From NCBI GenBank assembly GCA_944321165.1, contig CALUKE010000011.1, forward strand, positions 1 through 64,000: a stretch of DNA of 64,000 nt, written 5' to 3'. Source of the DNA: an uncultured Odoribacter sp. (GTDB taxonomy: Bacteria > Bacteroidota > Bacteroidia > Bacteroidales > Marinifilaceae). Both the position numbers and the translations under genes were made by a program. Positions 44,973-54,042 of the stretch are shown one piece after another (position 1 is the stretch's first letter; every line of letters begins with the position of its first letter). The notes under the pieces were generated by a model that saw only the letters and a list, made by a program, of their open reading frames with translations, was not told the origin of the DNA and did no database searches.

Positions 44973-47879
44973 TTAATAACCGAAAATCTCTTCCGTTGAA
45001 ACCCGCTGTACCGGCCCATACGAAGACAGTTTCTTCATATCGATTTCCTTTTCATTGCCAAGTACGCAATAAGTATATTTGCGTCCTTTCACCCACTTCT
45101 CCTGAAATTGCTGTACATCTTCCAGAGTCAGCGTCTGCAGTTCATCAAACAAAACCTTCCTCCGATCGATTTCCAATCCCAGATCTTTTGCCTCCATATA
45201 AGCATTGAAGACACCCGCTCCCGTGATCCGATTGGTACGCAAACGAGCCATCAATGCCTCCCTGGCCAGATGAAAGGCTGCTTCTGACCTCGGCATCTGA
45301 TTGATAATTTCATCGAATGCCGCCAAAGCATCTCCCATTTTATCGTTTTGAGTAGCAATAAACGTATTATAAATATAGGGGTTTTCTACTCGCAAAGGTT
45401 CTATCAAACCGGCAGTTGCAGAGTAAGCCAATCCCCGAGCCTCCCGCAATTCCTGGAAAACGATCGAATTCATACCGCCACCGAAATACTCGTTATATAA
45501 AGTCGATACCGGATATATGCTCAAATCGAACTTTTCTCCCCGATTGGACAAAGCAGCCATGTACACCTGAGCGGCATCATACGGAGCCAGTAACACACTG
45601 TTTTCTGAGGTTTCCTTTATCGTAAAGGCCGATGTCTGATCGACTGCAATTAAACTTTCGGGCACCTGATGATATTGATTCACTGCAGCAATGGCCTCTT
45701 CCTTGGATTTTGGACCATAATAAAGCACCGTATGCGCAATTTTTCCCAGATCACGCAAATGAGCGAGCAACTCTTCCGATTTCAGATTTTGCAGTTCGGA
45801 AGTAGAAAGCACATTCGTGACTGGAGATTTCGGTCCGTAAAGTCCATATTGCACCAGCATCTGGAAATTGGTCTGTTGGTTAAACTTAGCATTGGTCCGT
45901 CCCTCCAGGATATCGATTTTCATATTTTCCAATACCTCCGAATCCGGCTGCGCATCTGCCAACAACGATTCAACCAGTTCCATGGCCGCTTCCATGTTTT
46001 CCGACAAACCGGAAACAGTTATATAGGAACGATCCACACCGATGCGAATGCTGTAATCACAGGCCAATTGATAAAACGCCTCTTTTACCTCCTCCGGACT
46101 CAGTTTGGAAGTACCCAAATAATCCAGGTAATCCGCAGCCGTAGAAAGATAACGATCCTGCCCACTTCCCGTCGGGAATACATAGGTCAGCGTAAACAAA
46201 TCATTGGTCGTATTTTTCTTATACCACACCGGCAAATCGGACTTGGCCTGTCCCTGTTCCATGTCGGTCGAAAAGTCTACAAATACCGGCTCTATCGGTT
46301 TCACCGCACTCTGTTGAATTTCTTGCAGGAAAGCGCTGCATTTGTCCCGATTGGTCATAATCGGAGTAATGTCCGGTTTCGTCATCTTCTTAACGCTTTC
46401 ATCTTTCCCCTGACGTTTGTAAACCACCACATAATTATCCTGCAAGTAAGTATTGGCAAACTCTACCAATTCCTGCTTCGTAATTTTGCTCATTCGATCG
46501 AGAGAAGCCACCTCATCGGCCCAAGAAGTTCCATTGACAAACGACTGCACAAACCAGTCCGCCCGTTTTTCATTACTCTCCAACTGCTTCTGCAAATCCC
46601 GCTTATTATTGTTGATGGAAGCCGCCAGTAAACTTTCGTCAAACGCGCCCTCTTTCAGTTTTTCGATTTCCTGTAGCAGAAGAGTCCGTACCTCTTCAAG
46701 CGACTGTCCGGACTTCGGATAACCTTCCATCATGTAAAGGCTGTAATCTGCCATCATAAAAGGATAGGCTGCAGCTCCCAACAGAGTCTGCTGTTGATTG
46801 ATATCCAAATCTATCAAACCGGCCTGCCCATTATAGACTACTTGCGACAGCAGCGACAGCAATTCCGTCTGCTTTCCTCCGGGCAATCTCCACGCCAATG
46901 CTACACTCTCCGCCTCCGGACCGACCACCTCTTTCACAATCGGAGCCTGAATCGGCTGTTCGGATTGAAAATTCAACTTCGGCAAATTCGGATTGGGTTT
47001 CATGTCTCCGAAATAACGGTCAATGGTTTCAATCATCATTTCCGGATCAAAATCTCCGGAAAGACAAATGGCCATGTTGTTCGGCACATACCATTCGGTA
47101 TAGAATTTTTTAATATTGGTAATGGAGGGATTCTTTAAATTTTCCTGAGTTCCGAGTACCGTTTGAGTACCATAGGGATGGTGCGGAAAAAGAGCGGCCA
47201 TCATCTGTTCCAAAACTTTTCGGTTGTCCTGGGTCAAAGACATGTTTTTTTCCTCATACACCGTTTCCAACTCTGTATGGAATCCCCGAATCACGGAATT
47301 CTGAAAACGGTCGGCCTGTATCCGGGCCCAGTTTTCCACCTGATTCGAAGGTATATCCTCCACAAAAACAGTCTGATCATATGAAGTATATGCATTCGTT
47401 CCCATTGCTCCGATGGCAGACATCAACTTGTCGTATTCGTTGGGGATAGCTATCTTCGAGGCTTCAAACGAAATGCTGTCAATCTGATGATACAAAGCCT
47501 CCCGTTGAGCTTCATCTGTCGTTTTCCGATATACCTCAAACAAAGACTCGATCTGATCCAGCATCGGCTTTTCCAGTTCATAATTCTGGGTTCCAAAACT
47601 CTTCGTACCTTTGAACATCAAATGCTCAAAATAGTGTGCCAAACCGGTCGTTTCCGCCGGATCATTTTTTCCGCCGGCCCGAACAGCTATGTATGTCTGA
47701 ATACGCGGTTGATCCTTATTTACTGTCATATAGACTTTCAGACCATTTTCTAAGGTATAGATCCGGGCATTCAACGGATCACCGGGCACCGATTCATACC
47801 GATAACGTGAAGCATCTTCACAAGCAGCCATTCCCCAGACTACCAGGAACAGCCACAAAAGACGAAAAAGATTTCTCAT
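44973..47879 (-). CDS. M16-family zinc metallopeptidase, lipoprotein
   Basis: A 968-residue pitrilysin-type protease built of repeated M16 domains. The inverted zinc motif HXXEH is at His82-Tyr-Phe-Glu85-His86 (GLAHYFEHLMFKGTKSFG), with the third ligand expected in ELETVYEEKN downstream. The C-terminal half is an M16 domain without the zinc motif (EYFGGGMNSIVFQELREARG). The signal ends MAACEDA, giving a lipoprotein on the periplasmic or outer side. It probably digests peptides. It ends in the glyA terminator, and its start is 28 bp downstream of the flavin reductase stop. Confidence 0.93.
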   Translation of the reverse strand: MRNLFRLLWLFLVVWGMAACEDASRYRYESVPGDPLNARIYTLENGLKVYMTVNKDQPRIQTYIAVRAGGKNDPAETTGLAHYFEHLMFKGTKSFGTQNYELEKPMLDQIESLFEVYRKTTDEAQREALYHQIDSISFEASKIAIPNEYDKLMSAIGAMGTNAYTSYDQTVFVEDIPSNQVENWARIQADRFQNSVIRGFHTELETVYEEKNMSLTQDNRKVLEQMMAALFPHHPYGTQTVLGTQENLKNPSITNIKKFYTEWYVPNNMAICLSGDFDPEMMIETIDRYFGDMKPNPNLPKLNFQSEQPIQAPIVKEVVGPEAESVALAWRLPGGKQTELLSLLSQVVYNGQAGLIDLDINQQQTLLGAAAYPFMMADYSLYMMEGYPKSGQSLEEVRTLLLQEIEKLKEGAFDESLLAASINNNKRDLQKQLESNEKRADWFVQSFVNGTSWADEVASLDRMSKITKQELVEFANTYLQDNYVVVYKRQGKDESVKKMTKPDITPIMTNRDKCSAFLQEIQQSAVKPIEPVFVDFSTDMEQGQAKSDLPVWYKKNTTNDLFTLTYVFPTGSGQDRYLSTAADYLDYLGTSKLSPEEVKEAFYQLACDYSIRIGVDRSYITVSGLSENMEAAMELVESLLADAQPDSEVLENMKIDILEGRTNAKFNQQTNFQMLVQYGLYGPKSPVTNVLSTSELQNLKSEELLAHLRDLGKIAHTVLYYGPKSKEEAIAAVNQYHQVPESLIAVDQTSAFTIKETSENSVLLAPYDAAQVYMAALSNRGEKFDLSIYPVSTLYNEYFGGGMNSIVFQELREARGLAYSATAGLIEPLRVENPYIYNTFIATQNDKMGDALAAFDEIINQMPRSEAAFHLAREALMARLRTNRITGAGVFNAYMEAKDLGLEIDRRKVLFDELQTLTLEDVQQFQEKWVKGRKYTYCVLGNEKEIDMKKLSSYGPVQRVSTEEIFGY

Positions 47880-47906
47880 GGGTGATAACTAATTATTTAT
47901 TAAAAA

Positions 47907-48485
47907 TCATGATTTCCTTTTTTTCTTTTTTTGAACAGACCAGCCAAATTTTCCGATCTTTTTTCCCAATTCAAAATATTCCCCATGCACATACACCAAA
48001 GGATTGGCCCGGTCGAGTTCAAATTTACCTGTTCCCGGATTCAGGTACGCATCATCGGCCTGCACATTCACGACTTCAGCAAGGAACATATCATGCGAGC
48101 CTAATGGTATGATCTCTTTGACCCGACATTCAATACACACCGGAGCTTCTTCTACTGTCGGCGCATGCACCATTTCCGCCTTCCCCGGAGTAAGATGCAT
48201 TTCTTCAAACTTCCGATAATCCCGTCCCGAACGGACACCACACCAATCTGTGGCAAAAGCCAAATCCGTTGTGGTCAGATTGATGACAAACTCCCGATAT
48301 TTTTGCAAAATCGGATAGGAAAAACGCTCCGGTCTCACCGAAATATAACACAGCGGCGGATTCGTGCAAATCGTACCGGTCCACGCTACCGTAAACAAAT
48401 TGTAATCTTCCGGGGTTCCACCGCAACTGACCAATACGGCGGGTAAGGGATAGATCATCGTTCCCGGTTTCCAATGATGTTTCAT
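47907..48485 (-). CDS. Flavin reductase family protein (FMN-binding)
   Basis: A 192-residue protein of the flavin reductase-like, FMN-binding split-barrel family. Family segments are PLPAVLVSCGGTPEDYNLFT, VAWTGTICTNPPLCYISVRP and EFVINLTTTDLAFATDWCGV. It binds FMN and may use NAD(P)H, but the substrate is unknown. I chose ATG 48485 (MKHHWKPGTMIYPLP), which matches family starts; ATG 48518 would add eleven unlikely residues. The Lys/Arg-rich tail is unusual but short. Confidence 0.88.
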   Translation of the reverse strand: MKHHWKPGTMIYPLPAVLVSCGGTPEDYNLFTVAWTGTICTNPPLCYISVRPERFSYPILQKYREFVINLTTTDLAFATDWCGVRSGRDYRKFEEMHLTPGKAEMVHAPTVEEAPVCIECRVKEIIPLGSHDMFLAEVVNVQADDAYLNPGTGKFELDRANPLVYVHGEYFELGKKIGKFGWSVQKKKKRKS

Positions 48486-48527
48486 GTTTTTTTCTCTTAT
48501 TATATCACAAAAACGCACACAAAAATA

Positions 48528-48568
48528 AAAAAAGACGGAGGAATCTTTCTCTTCTCCTCCGTCTTTTT
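48528..48568. terminator. Terminator between rocD and the flavin reductase gene
   Basis: AAAAGACGGAGGA and TCCTCCGTCTTTT form a strong stem ending rocD transcription on the minus strand (its other arm is flanked by A-rich DNA). Confidence 0.85.
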
Positions 48569-48608
48569 CATTTTTACTGATGATATTTCAAATCATCATC
48601 TTTCCATT

Positions 48609-49820
48609 TCATTCGAACTCTGCCATCGTATTTTCAATGATACCGATCGCTTCCATCAATTCCATTTTATTGATCACCAAAGGAGGTGCAAAACGAATGA
48701 TATGCTGATGTGTCGGTTTTGCCAGCAATCCCTTATCCCGCAATTTCAAACAAACATCCCAAGCAGTCTTGCCGTTCTTCGGCTTGATGACCACCGCATT
48801 CAACAATCCTTTTCCTCTGACCAATTCCACCATATCGGAATGAATCTTACTCATTCGATCACGGAATACCTGGCCCAATTTTTCAGCATTTTCAGCCAAC
48901 TTTTCATCCCGCACCACCTCCAAAGCAGCGATAGAAACTTTTGCAGCGATAGGATTACCGCCATAAGTGGAACCGTGTTCTCCCGGTTTGATACATAACA
49001 TGATATCGTCATCCGCCAAGACACAGGACACCGGCATCATACCACCGGACAAGGCTTTGCCCAGAACTAAAATATCCGGACGAACTCCCTCATGATCACA
49101 AGCCAATAACTTTCCGGTACGAGCAATACCCGTTTGTACTTCATCGGCGATAAACAGTACATTCTTGGCCTTACACAAATCATAGGCTTTTTTCAGATAA
49201 CCGTCGTCCGGAACAAATACTCCCGCTTCCCCCTGTATGGGTTCCAGCAAAAAGCCGGCGACATCCGGATCCTGCAGTGCGTTCTCCAAAGCCGGAATAT
49301 CATTGTACGGAATCTTCACAAATCCCGGTGTAAAAGGTCCATATCCCCCATAAGATTCCGGATCATTCGACAAAGAAACGATCGTAATGGTCCGTCCATG
49401 GAAATTACCGTCACAAACAATGATTTTCGCCTTTCCATCGGGAATTCCCTTTTTCATATAAGCCCATTTCCGACATAGTTTTAAAGCCGTTTCATCCGCC
49501 TCTGCCCCTGTATTCATCGGCAACACTTTATCATAACCGAAATATTTGGTTACAAATTCCTCCCATTCTCCCAACACATCATTATAAAAAGCCCGCGAGG
49601 TCAGTGCCAGTTTTTGGGCTTGATCCACCATGGCCTTCACTATCTTAGGATGACAATGTCCCTGATTTACTGCAGAATAAGCAGATAGAAAATCAAAATA
49701 TCTTTTCCCATCCGTATCCCAGACATAAATCCCCTCTCCCCGTTCCAGTACCACGGGTAGCGGATGATAGTTGTGAGCCCCGTAACGGGCTTCTCTGTCC
49801 ATAAATTCTTGTGCGGTCAT
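48609..49820 (-). CDS. rocD: Ornithine--oxo-acid transaminase
   Basis: A class III PLP aminotransferase of 403 residues that moves the delta-amino group of ornithine to 2-oxoglutarate, giving glutamate semialdehyde for proline or glutamate pathways. The PLP lysine is in [15 protein letters not shown]. Other motifs are [48 protein letters not shown] and [11 protein letters not shown]. These fit RocD more closely than acetylornithine aminotransferase. It appears monocistronic. Confidence 0.93.
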   Translation of the reverse strand: MTAQEFMDREARYGAHNYHPLPVVLERGEGIYVWDTDGKRYFDFLSAYSAVNQGHCHPKIVKAMVDQAQKLALTSRAFYNDVLGEWEEFVTKYFGYDKVLPMNTGAEADETALKLCRKWAYMKKGIPDGKAKIIVCDGNFHGRTITIVSLSNDPESYGGYGPFTPGFVKIPYNDIPALENALQDPDVAGFLLEPIQGEAGVFVPDDGYLKKAYDLCKAKNVLFIADEVQTGIARTGKLLACDHEGVRPDILVLGKALSGGMMPVSCVLADDDIMLCIKPGEHGSTYGGNPIAAKVSIAALEVVRDEKLAENAEKLGQVFRDRMSKIHSDMVELVRGKGLLNAVVIKPKNGKTAWDVCLKLRDKGLLAKPTHQHIIRFAPPLVINKMELMEAIGIIENTMAEFE

Positions 49821-49954
49821 AATATCTAAAGTTTAAGTTCGTAATCGTTTGCAGCCTGCAATTTGAAAAAAAAACAGCACATTCGAAACAATTTCTCCCT
49901 ATTTTTTATTAAAAACATCTGAAAAGAAACGGAATTCTTCTACCTCATCCGCCA

Positions 49955-50491
49955 TCAAACATCTCCTAAAAGAAAAAGCAACAAAACCAGGTATTCCTTC
50001 GATAAAAATTGGCGCAAAGCAGCATAGGCATTCTTCTTCAAAGTCTTAACCGTATTCACGGAAACGCCCAGTCTCTTTCCGATTTCCGCATTGTTAAGTC
50101 CTTCCATTCCGAGCAAAATAATCTGCCTACTCTGTGACGGCAAACGGTTTATCGCAATATGCAGAATCCGAAAAGTCTCCTGTCGAGTCACCTCTTTTAA
50201 AAAGACAGGATCATCCACACTTTCCTGTTGAAGATGCTCCAAACAATAATTGGAAGCTGCTTTCTGGTGTTTTAACCAATCCAGACAAAGATTCCGTGCA
50301 GCCGTATACAAAAAAGCCTTAGCATTCTCCATGCCTCCGAATTCTTCCCACCGTTCATACACCTTGACAAATACTTCCTGGGCTATATCATATACTTCCT
50401 CCTCACCGGAATACCTTTTTATAAACTGACAAACCGGAATAAAATAACTTTCGAAAAAGAATTTAAAGTCTCTGTTCTCCGTCTTAAACAT
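49955..50491 (-). CDS. ECF-type RNA polymerase sigma factor
   Basis: A 178-residue sigma-70 factor of the extracytoplasmic-function class. Region 2 is at FFESYFIPVCQFIKRYSGEE and DIAQEVFVKVYERW; region 4 at LPSQSRQIILLGMEGLNNAE and VSVNTVKTLKKNAYAAL. I chose ATG 50491 (MFKTENRDFKFF); a TTG-initiated extension would overlap the upstream gene. The C-terminus ends in a hydrophobic tail (YLVLLLFLLGDV), unusual for a soluble sigma factor. No anti-sigma (FecR-type) gene lies next to it; the neighbour is a GDPD-like gene. Confidence 0.9.
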   Translation of the reverse strand: MFKTENRDFKFFFESYFIPVCQFIKRYSGEEEVYDIAQEVFVKVYERWEEFGGMENAKAFLYTAARNLCLDWLKHQKAASNYCLEHLQQESVDDPVFLKEVTRQETFRILHIAINRLPSQSRQIILLGMEGLNNAEIGKRLGVSVNTVKTLKKNAYAALRQFLSKEYLVLLLFLLGDV

Positions 50492-50538
50492 ATGCAATAC
50501 ACGTTCGTGGAACAAAAATACAATTTTTTGCCATCTTA

Positions 50539-51324
50539 TCAACGATGATATTGACCTTTATCTTTTACCAAAATCACTTTTAAATCCGGATCATCCAGCA
50601 TTTTATGCCCTATGGGTGAAAGTAGCAGCTGAAATTGAGTTGTCCGATGTTTCCAAGTCAGCAGATCGATAGAACGATTCAACTTTTCTTTTATAGTTGA
50701 ATACCACCATCCTGGAAAGGAAAGAGCTTTTACAATTTTATGATCGACGGCCTTTCTTAATTTCACCATATAAGAATCAATCTTTTCATCATCCAATTGC
50801 GATGGATTTTCCCACTCTATGTATAAAGAAGTATAGTATCCTGCTTTCGTAAACTGCTCCAAAGCCTGCCAGCAACGACTTTCCACAATCAAACGCTCCT
50901 TGCCGATCCCATATAGCGAAAGCAAACTATCCAAACAATTCTTCATGGCAGAAACATTATCCAAAGAAAGATTTTTGATATCCATCCACAGATTTCCGCC
51001 ATAATACTGAATATAAGAAAAATAAGGCTCTATCGACAAATGAAAGGTTGTATCTGCATCGTGCGTCACATCGAAAACCGAATCCCGACGAAAAATAATA
51101 TCCACTTCAAAATTACGATATTCATTCTGATGCTCCAGTAACTTTTCCATCGAGTTACAACGATGCAACCAGATCTTATCCGGATAATCCCCGATCTCCT
51201 GTATGGCACAAGTACACCACATCACCAGAATGATCGCCATTCCCACCGCTATATAACTAAAAGCACGCACACCATTTTTTTTACTCTGATAAAGGTAGTT
51301 AAAAAAATATTTCCGAGCGACCAA
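50539..51324 (-). CDS. Membrane-anchored GDPD/PLC-like phosphodiesterase-fold protein
   Basis: A 261-residue protein with an N-terminal membrane helix (about 23-43). The rest resembles a glycerophosphodiester phosphodiesterase TIM barrel: WLHRCNSMEKL corresponds to the HR-containing start, FEVDIIFRRDSVFDVTHDAD to the E-x-D and HD motif, and GNLWMDIKNL to a later strand. The GDPD/FAM151-like superfamily is my best guess; the substrate is unknown. ATG 51258 is an alternative start but would remove part of the anchor. It lies 47 bp upstream of the ECF sigma factor start on the same strand, and they may be co-transcribed. Confidence 0.6.
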   Translation of the reverse strand: MVARKYFFNYLYQSKKNGVRAFSYIAVGMAIILVMWCTCAIQEIGDYPDKIWLHRCNSMEKLLEHQNEYRNFEVDIIFRRDSVFDVTHDADTTFHLSIEPYFSYIQYYGGNLWMDIKNLSLDNVSAMKNCLDSLLSLYGIGKERLIVESRCWQALEQFTKAGYYTSLYIEWENPSQLDDEKIDSYMVKLRKAVDHKIVKALSFPGWWYSTIKEKLNRSIDLLTWKHRTTQFQLLLSPIGHKMLDDPDLKVILVKDKGQYHR

Positions 51325-51388
51325 AATCGACCAAACACCGATTTATTTCGACGAAATAGATGTATTTTTTACAATTTTAAGTAAAACA

Positions 51389-51433
51389 TAAAATGTTTCC
51401 CACAAACTGAATAAATTTACGGGAAACATTTTA
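51389..51433 (-). terminator. Terminator hairpin after the GH84 gene
   Basis: TAAAATGTTTCCC (51389-51401) pairs perfectly with GGGAAACATTTTA (51421-51433), 35 bp after the GH84 stop. The loop is 19 bases. Confidence 0.7.
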
Positions 51434-51468
51434 CACTTGATTGAATTTCAAAGTTAAAACCATTCCAT

Positions 51469-54030
51469 CTATGGCATCGGGATCAATTCATAAATACAGC
51501 CCTTTCCACTGACTCTAACAGAAACGACTCCCTCACACAACGGCACTCGTGCATAGGCCGTACGGACAATCGTTTCAGCAAGCACAGCTCCTGCCGCATC
51601 CAGCAATTCAAATTTAAGATCATTTTCCGAATGCCCACAAAGAACCACATAAGCATCAATATCCGGCTCAACTCCATAGACAAATTCCTCTCCTACCTCG
51701 CAAAACGTATCAAGTCGACCATCAAAAGCAGGCAATACCGACTGTACATCAGCAGCCTTTATATCAAAACCGAGCGAAGACTCTGTCAGCGGATTGATCT
51801 CAAAAGATCGTACGGCGGCGTAATTGGTCTTGTCGGAAGGTAACTTGCGGATACGTACATACCTTGCCTTCACAGCGGTACCGTTCCATTGAATCACATA
51901 CTGCCTCACAAGCGAATCCAGAAGGACTTCCCACGTTCTACCATCCGCAGAACATTCCAGTACGGCATGATCAAAATAATCCACATCATCCACGGAATTA
52001 CGGCCTTGATACACAGAAATTCTATTTACTGCAAAAACGGCCCCCAGATCCACCCCGATCCAATCGTCCGTATGCTGAGCCTCACCGGAAGTATAATAAG
52101 TGGTCGAATCGTTGTCAAACATCAGATCTGTTAAAACAGTCCTTCCGTTTGCAAAAGAAGAAATTCCCCGAAGGAACATCGGTCGATCAGGAAATACCTT
52201 CAAGGCAAAAGCTTCTGCCATATCGGACATGATATTTTCATAGAACGGCTGAAGCTTCATGGTTCCGGACTTATGTTCCATATACATCCGACGATCTTCC
52301 GTAGTCATCAGAGTACGGATATAAGACTCCCAAAAAAGCGAATCGCTCATACCACCGAGATACGAACGAGCCAGATCAATGGCAGCCCGTCCTCGAGCCC
52401 CCAGTTTACCAAACTCCAGCAACCATGGTTTCAATTCATTATACAATTCCCGATCGGCACAACCGCTGTCCATCTGCATCGGTACCATTTCGATTTTCAC
52501 AAATTCCTCTCTCAATCTTGCAGCAGCCTCATCCGACCAGTCTGCCATACGGAACGTTGCAGTCTCCCAGGATTCATCCCTGCGATATCCCGTTTCGGTA
52601 TCACACGAATGTATGGCAAAAGTCCTGTACGCATCATGAACATCTGGCACCAGCACGGTGATTCCCCGTTCCCAGTTGTCCAGAGGATTGTAATCAGACA
52701 CATTCCAAGCATAATCCGCCACTCCGTACAGCGCCAGCTTCGAGGCAGACCCGTGTTCCATGGGATTGGAAACGATTCCACACAGATCGGAACGGGTCAG
52801 CGTCGTATCAAGTCCATATACCGGCCCTTGCATAACAATATTCCGGGCATAATCCGTCACCGGATAATTCCACCAATAATAGGCCGGTCTGTTGATTCTG
52901 GAATTGATCCACTGCATCGTCCGGGGAGTGAGATCACTGCAAACCACATCTCCAGTCCAAAAAACCTTGATATCAGGATCCAAAGTCCGGCCATATACGG
53001 CCAAACTTCCCTGCGGCCCAGGATTCGCCCAAAGCCTGGAATAATCTGTCGGACATACCGTAAGCGATGAGACATCTCCTTTGGCCTTCACGAACTCCCG
53101 GTTCAACCGGTTCATCAGTTCCACCTGCCGGACAGGATCCGTTCCTTCTCCGGATATATCATCAAAAAAAACAGCAAAAGACCTGACCCCAAGTTCATAC
53201 ATCCAGTTAAATTTTCTCAGCAAATGGTTGTAATCCTCTTCATTCCATTTTATATCCTGTCCCGGATGGATGGCCCAAACAAACTCCACCCGATTTCTAC
53301 GACAAGCATCCACAAGTTCTCTGATATTCTGTGCCTGTTTCTCTGGATAAGGTTTTCTCCAGTCCGGACTGCTGTGATATGGATCGTCCTTAGGCCCATA
53401 CAGATAAGTATTCATCTTGTATCTACCGTAAAAATCCACCAAAGCAAGCCGAACCGCATGAGTCCACGGATTGCCGTAGAATCCTTCCACCACACCTCTG
53501 AAGGGCAAATCAGGCCAATCTCTTACTTCCACAAAAGGAAGACGGCCCCCAGCCGACACCGGACTTTGCACCAATTCCCGAAGAGTTTGAATGCCATAAA
53601 AAGCCCCGATTTCATCATAACCGGTAATTTCAATGCCATTTTTATCTACACGGAGCACATAAGCGCCCGACACCTCTTTCACTCCTTGCTTTGCTACAAG
53701 CTTCGGACGAAAACGAACAGTCACTTTCACCTTTGCAGAACGCTTCTGTTCAAGAAAAGAAAAATCTTTAGCGAAACATCCCTCGACATCTCTTATAGAA
53801 ACGCCATCGGACAAATCCAGCGTTTTATTCCTATCCACTGAAATATACTGTGGTTGAGGATTTATGATTATGCCGTCGTGATCCAGCACTCTACCTGGAA
53901 CCGGAAGACATACCTGCTTCTCCGATCTCTGCAAAGACAGATCAAAATTCTGCTCCTGCGCATACACCATTGTACACCACAACCCCCCAACAAGGGTCAT
54001 AAAAAAACCGATAATCCGATGACTCCACAT
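51469..54030 (-). CDS. Glycoside hydrolase family 84 beta-N-acetylglucosaminidase
   Basis: An 853-residue secreted enzyme (signal MWSHRIIGFFMTLVGGLWCT). Residues about 40-150 form a GH-associated N-terminal domain; the GH84 barrel follows at FRGVVEGFYGNPWTHAVRLA, with the two catalytic aspartates Asp290-Asp291 in FFDDISG that support substrate-assisted hydrolysis. It resembles the Bacteroides homologue of O-GlcNAcase. The C-terminal part has F5/8-type carbohydrate-binding features (GVDLGAVFAVNRISVYQGRN). It cleaves terminal beta-GlcNAc, fitting host glycan use with GH109 and the sugar kinase next door. It is 12 bp downstream of the GH31 gene. Confidence 0.93.
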   Translation of the reverse strand: MWSHRIIGFFMTLVGGLWCTMVYAQEQNFDLSLQRSEKQVCLPVPGRVLDHDGIIINPQPQYISVDRNKTLDLSDGVSIRDVEGCFAKDFSFLEQKRSAKVKVTVRFRPKLVAKQGVKEVSGAYVLRVDKNGIEITGYDEIGAFYGIQTLRELVQSPVSAGGRLPFVEVRDWPDLPFRGVVEGFYGNPWTHAVRLALVDFYGRYKMNTYLYGPKDDPYHSSPDWRKPYPEKQAQNIRELVDACRRNRVEFVWAIHPGQDIKWNEEDYNHLLRKFNWMYELGVRSFAVFFDDISGEGTDPVRQVELMNRLNREFVKAKGDVSSLTVCPTDYSRLWANPGPQGSLAVYGRTLDPDIKVFWTGDVVCSDLTPRTMQWINSRINRPAYYWWNYPVTDYARNIVMQGPVYGLDTTLTRSDLCGIVSNPMEHGSASKLALYGVADYAWNVSDYNPLDNWERGITVLVPDVHDAYRTFAIHSCDTETGYRRDESWETATFRMADWSDEAAARLREEFVKIEMVPMQMDSGCADRELYNELKPWLLEFGKLGARGRAAIDLARSYLGGMSDSLFWESYIRTLMTTEDRRMYMEHKSGTMKLQPFYENIMSDMAEAFALKVFPDRPMFLRGISSFANGRTVLTDLMFDNDSTTYYTSGEAQHTDDWIGVDLGAVFAVNRISVYQGRNSVDDVDYFDHAVLECSADGRTWEVLLDSLVRQYVIQWNGTAVKARYVRIRKLPSDKTNYAAVRSFEINPLTESSLGFDIKAADVQSVLPAFDGRLDTFCEVGEEFVYGVEPDIDAYVVLCGHSENDLKFELLDAAGAVLAETIVRTAYARVPLCEGVVSVRVSGKGCIYELIPMP

Positions 54031-54042
54031 AATAAAATATAC

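Noticed and set aside
50492..50542. Longer ECF sigma factor starting with TTG at 50542
   Set aside because: It would overlap the upstream stop codon, use a rare start and add residues not found in the family; ATG 50491 is better.
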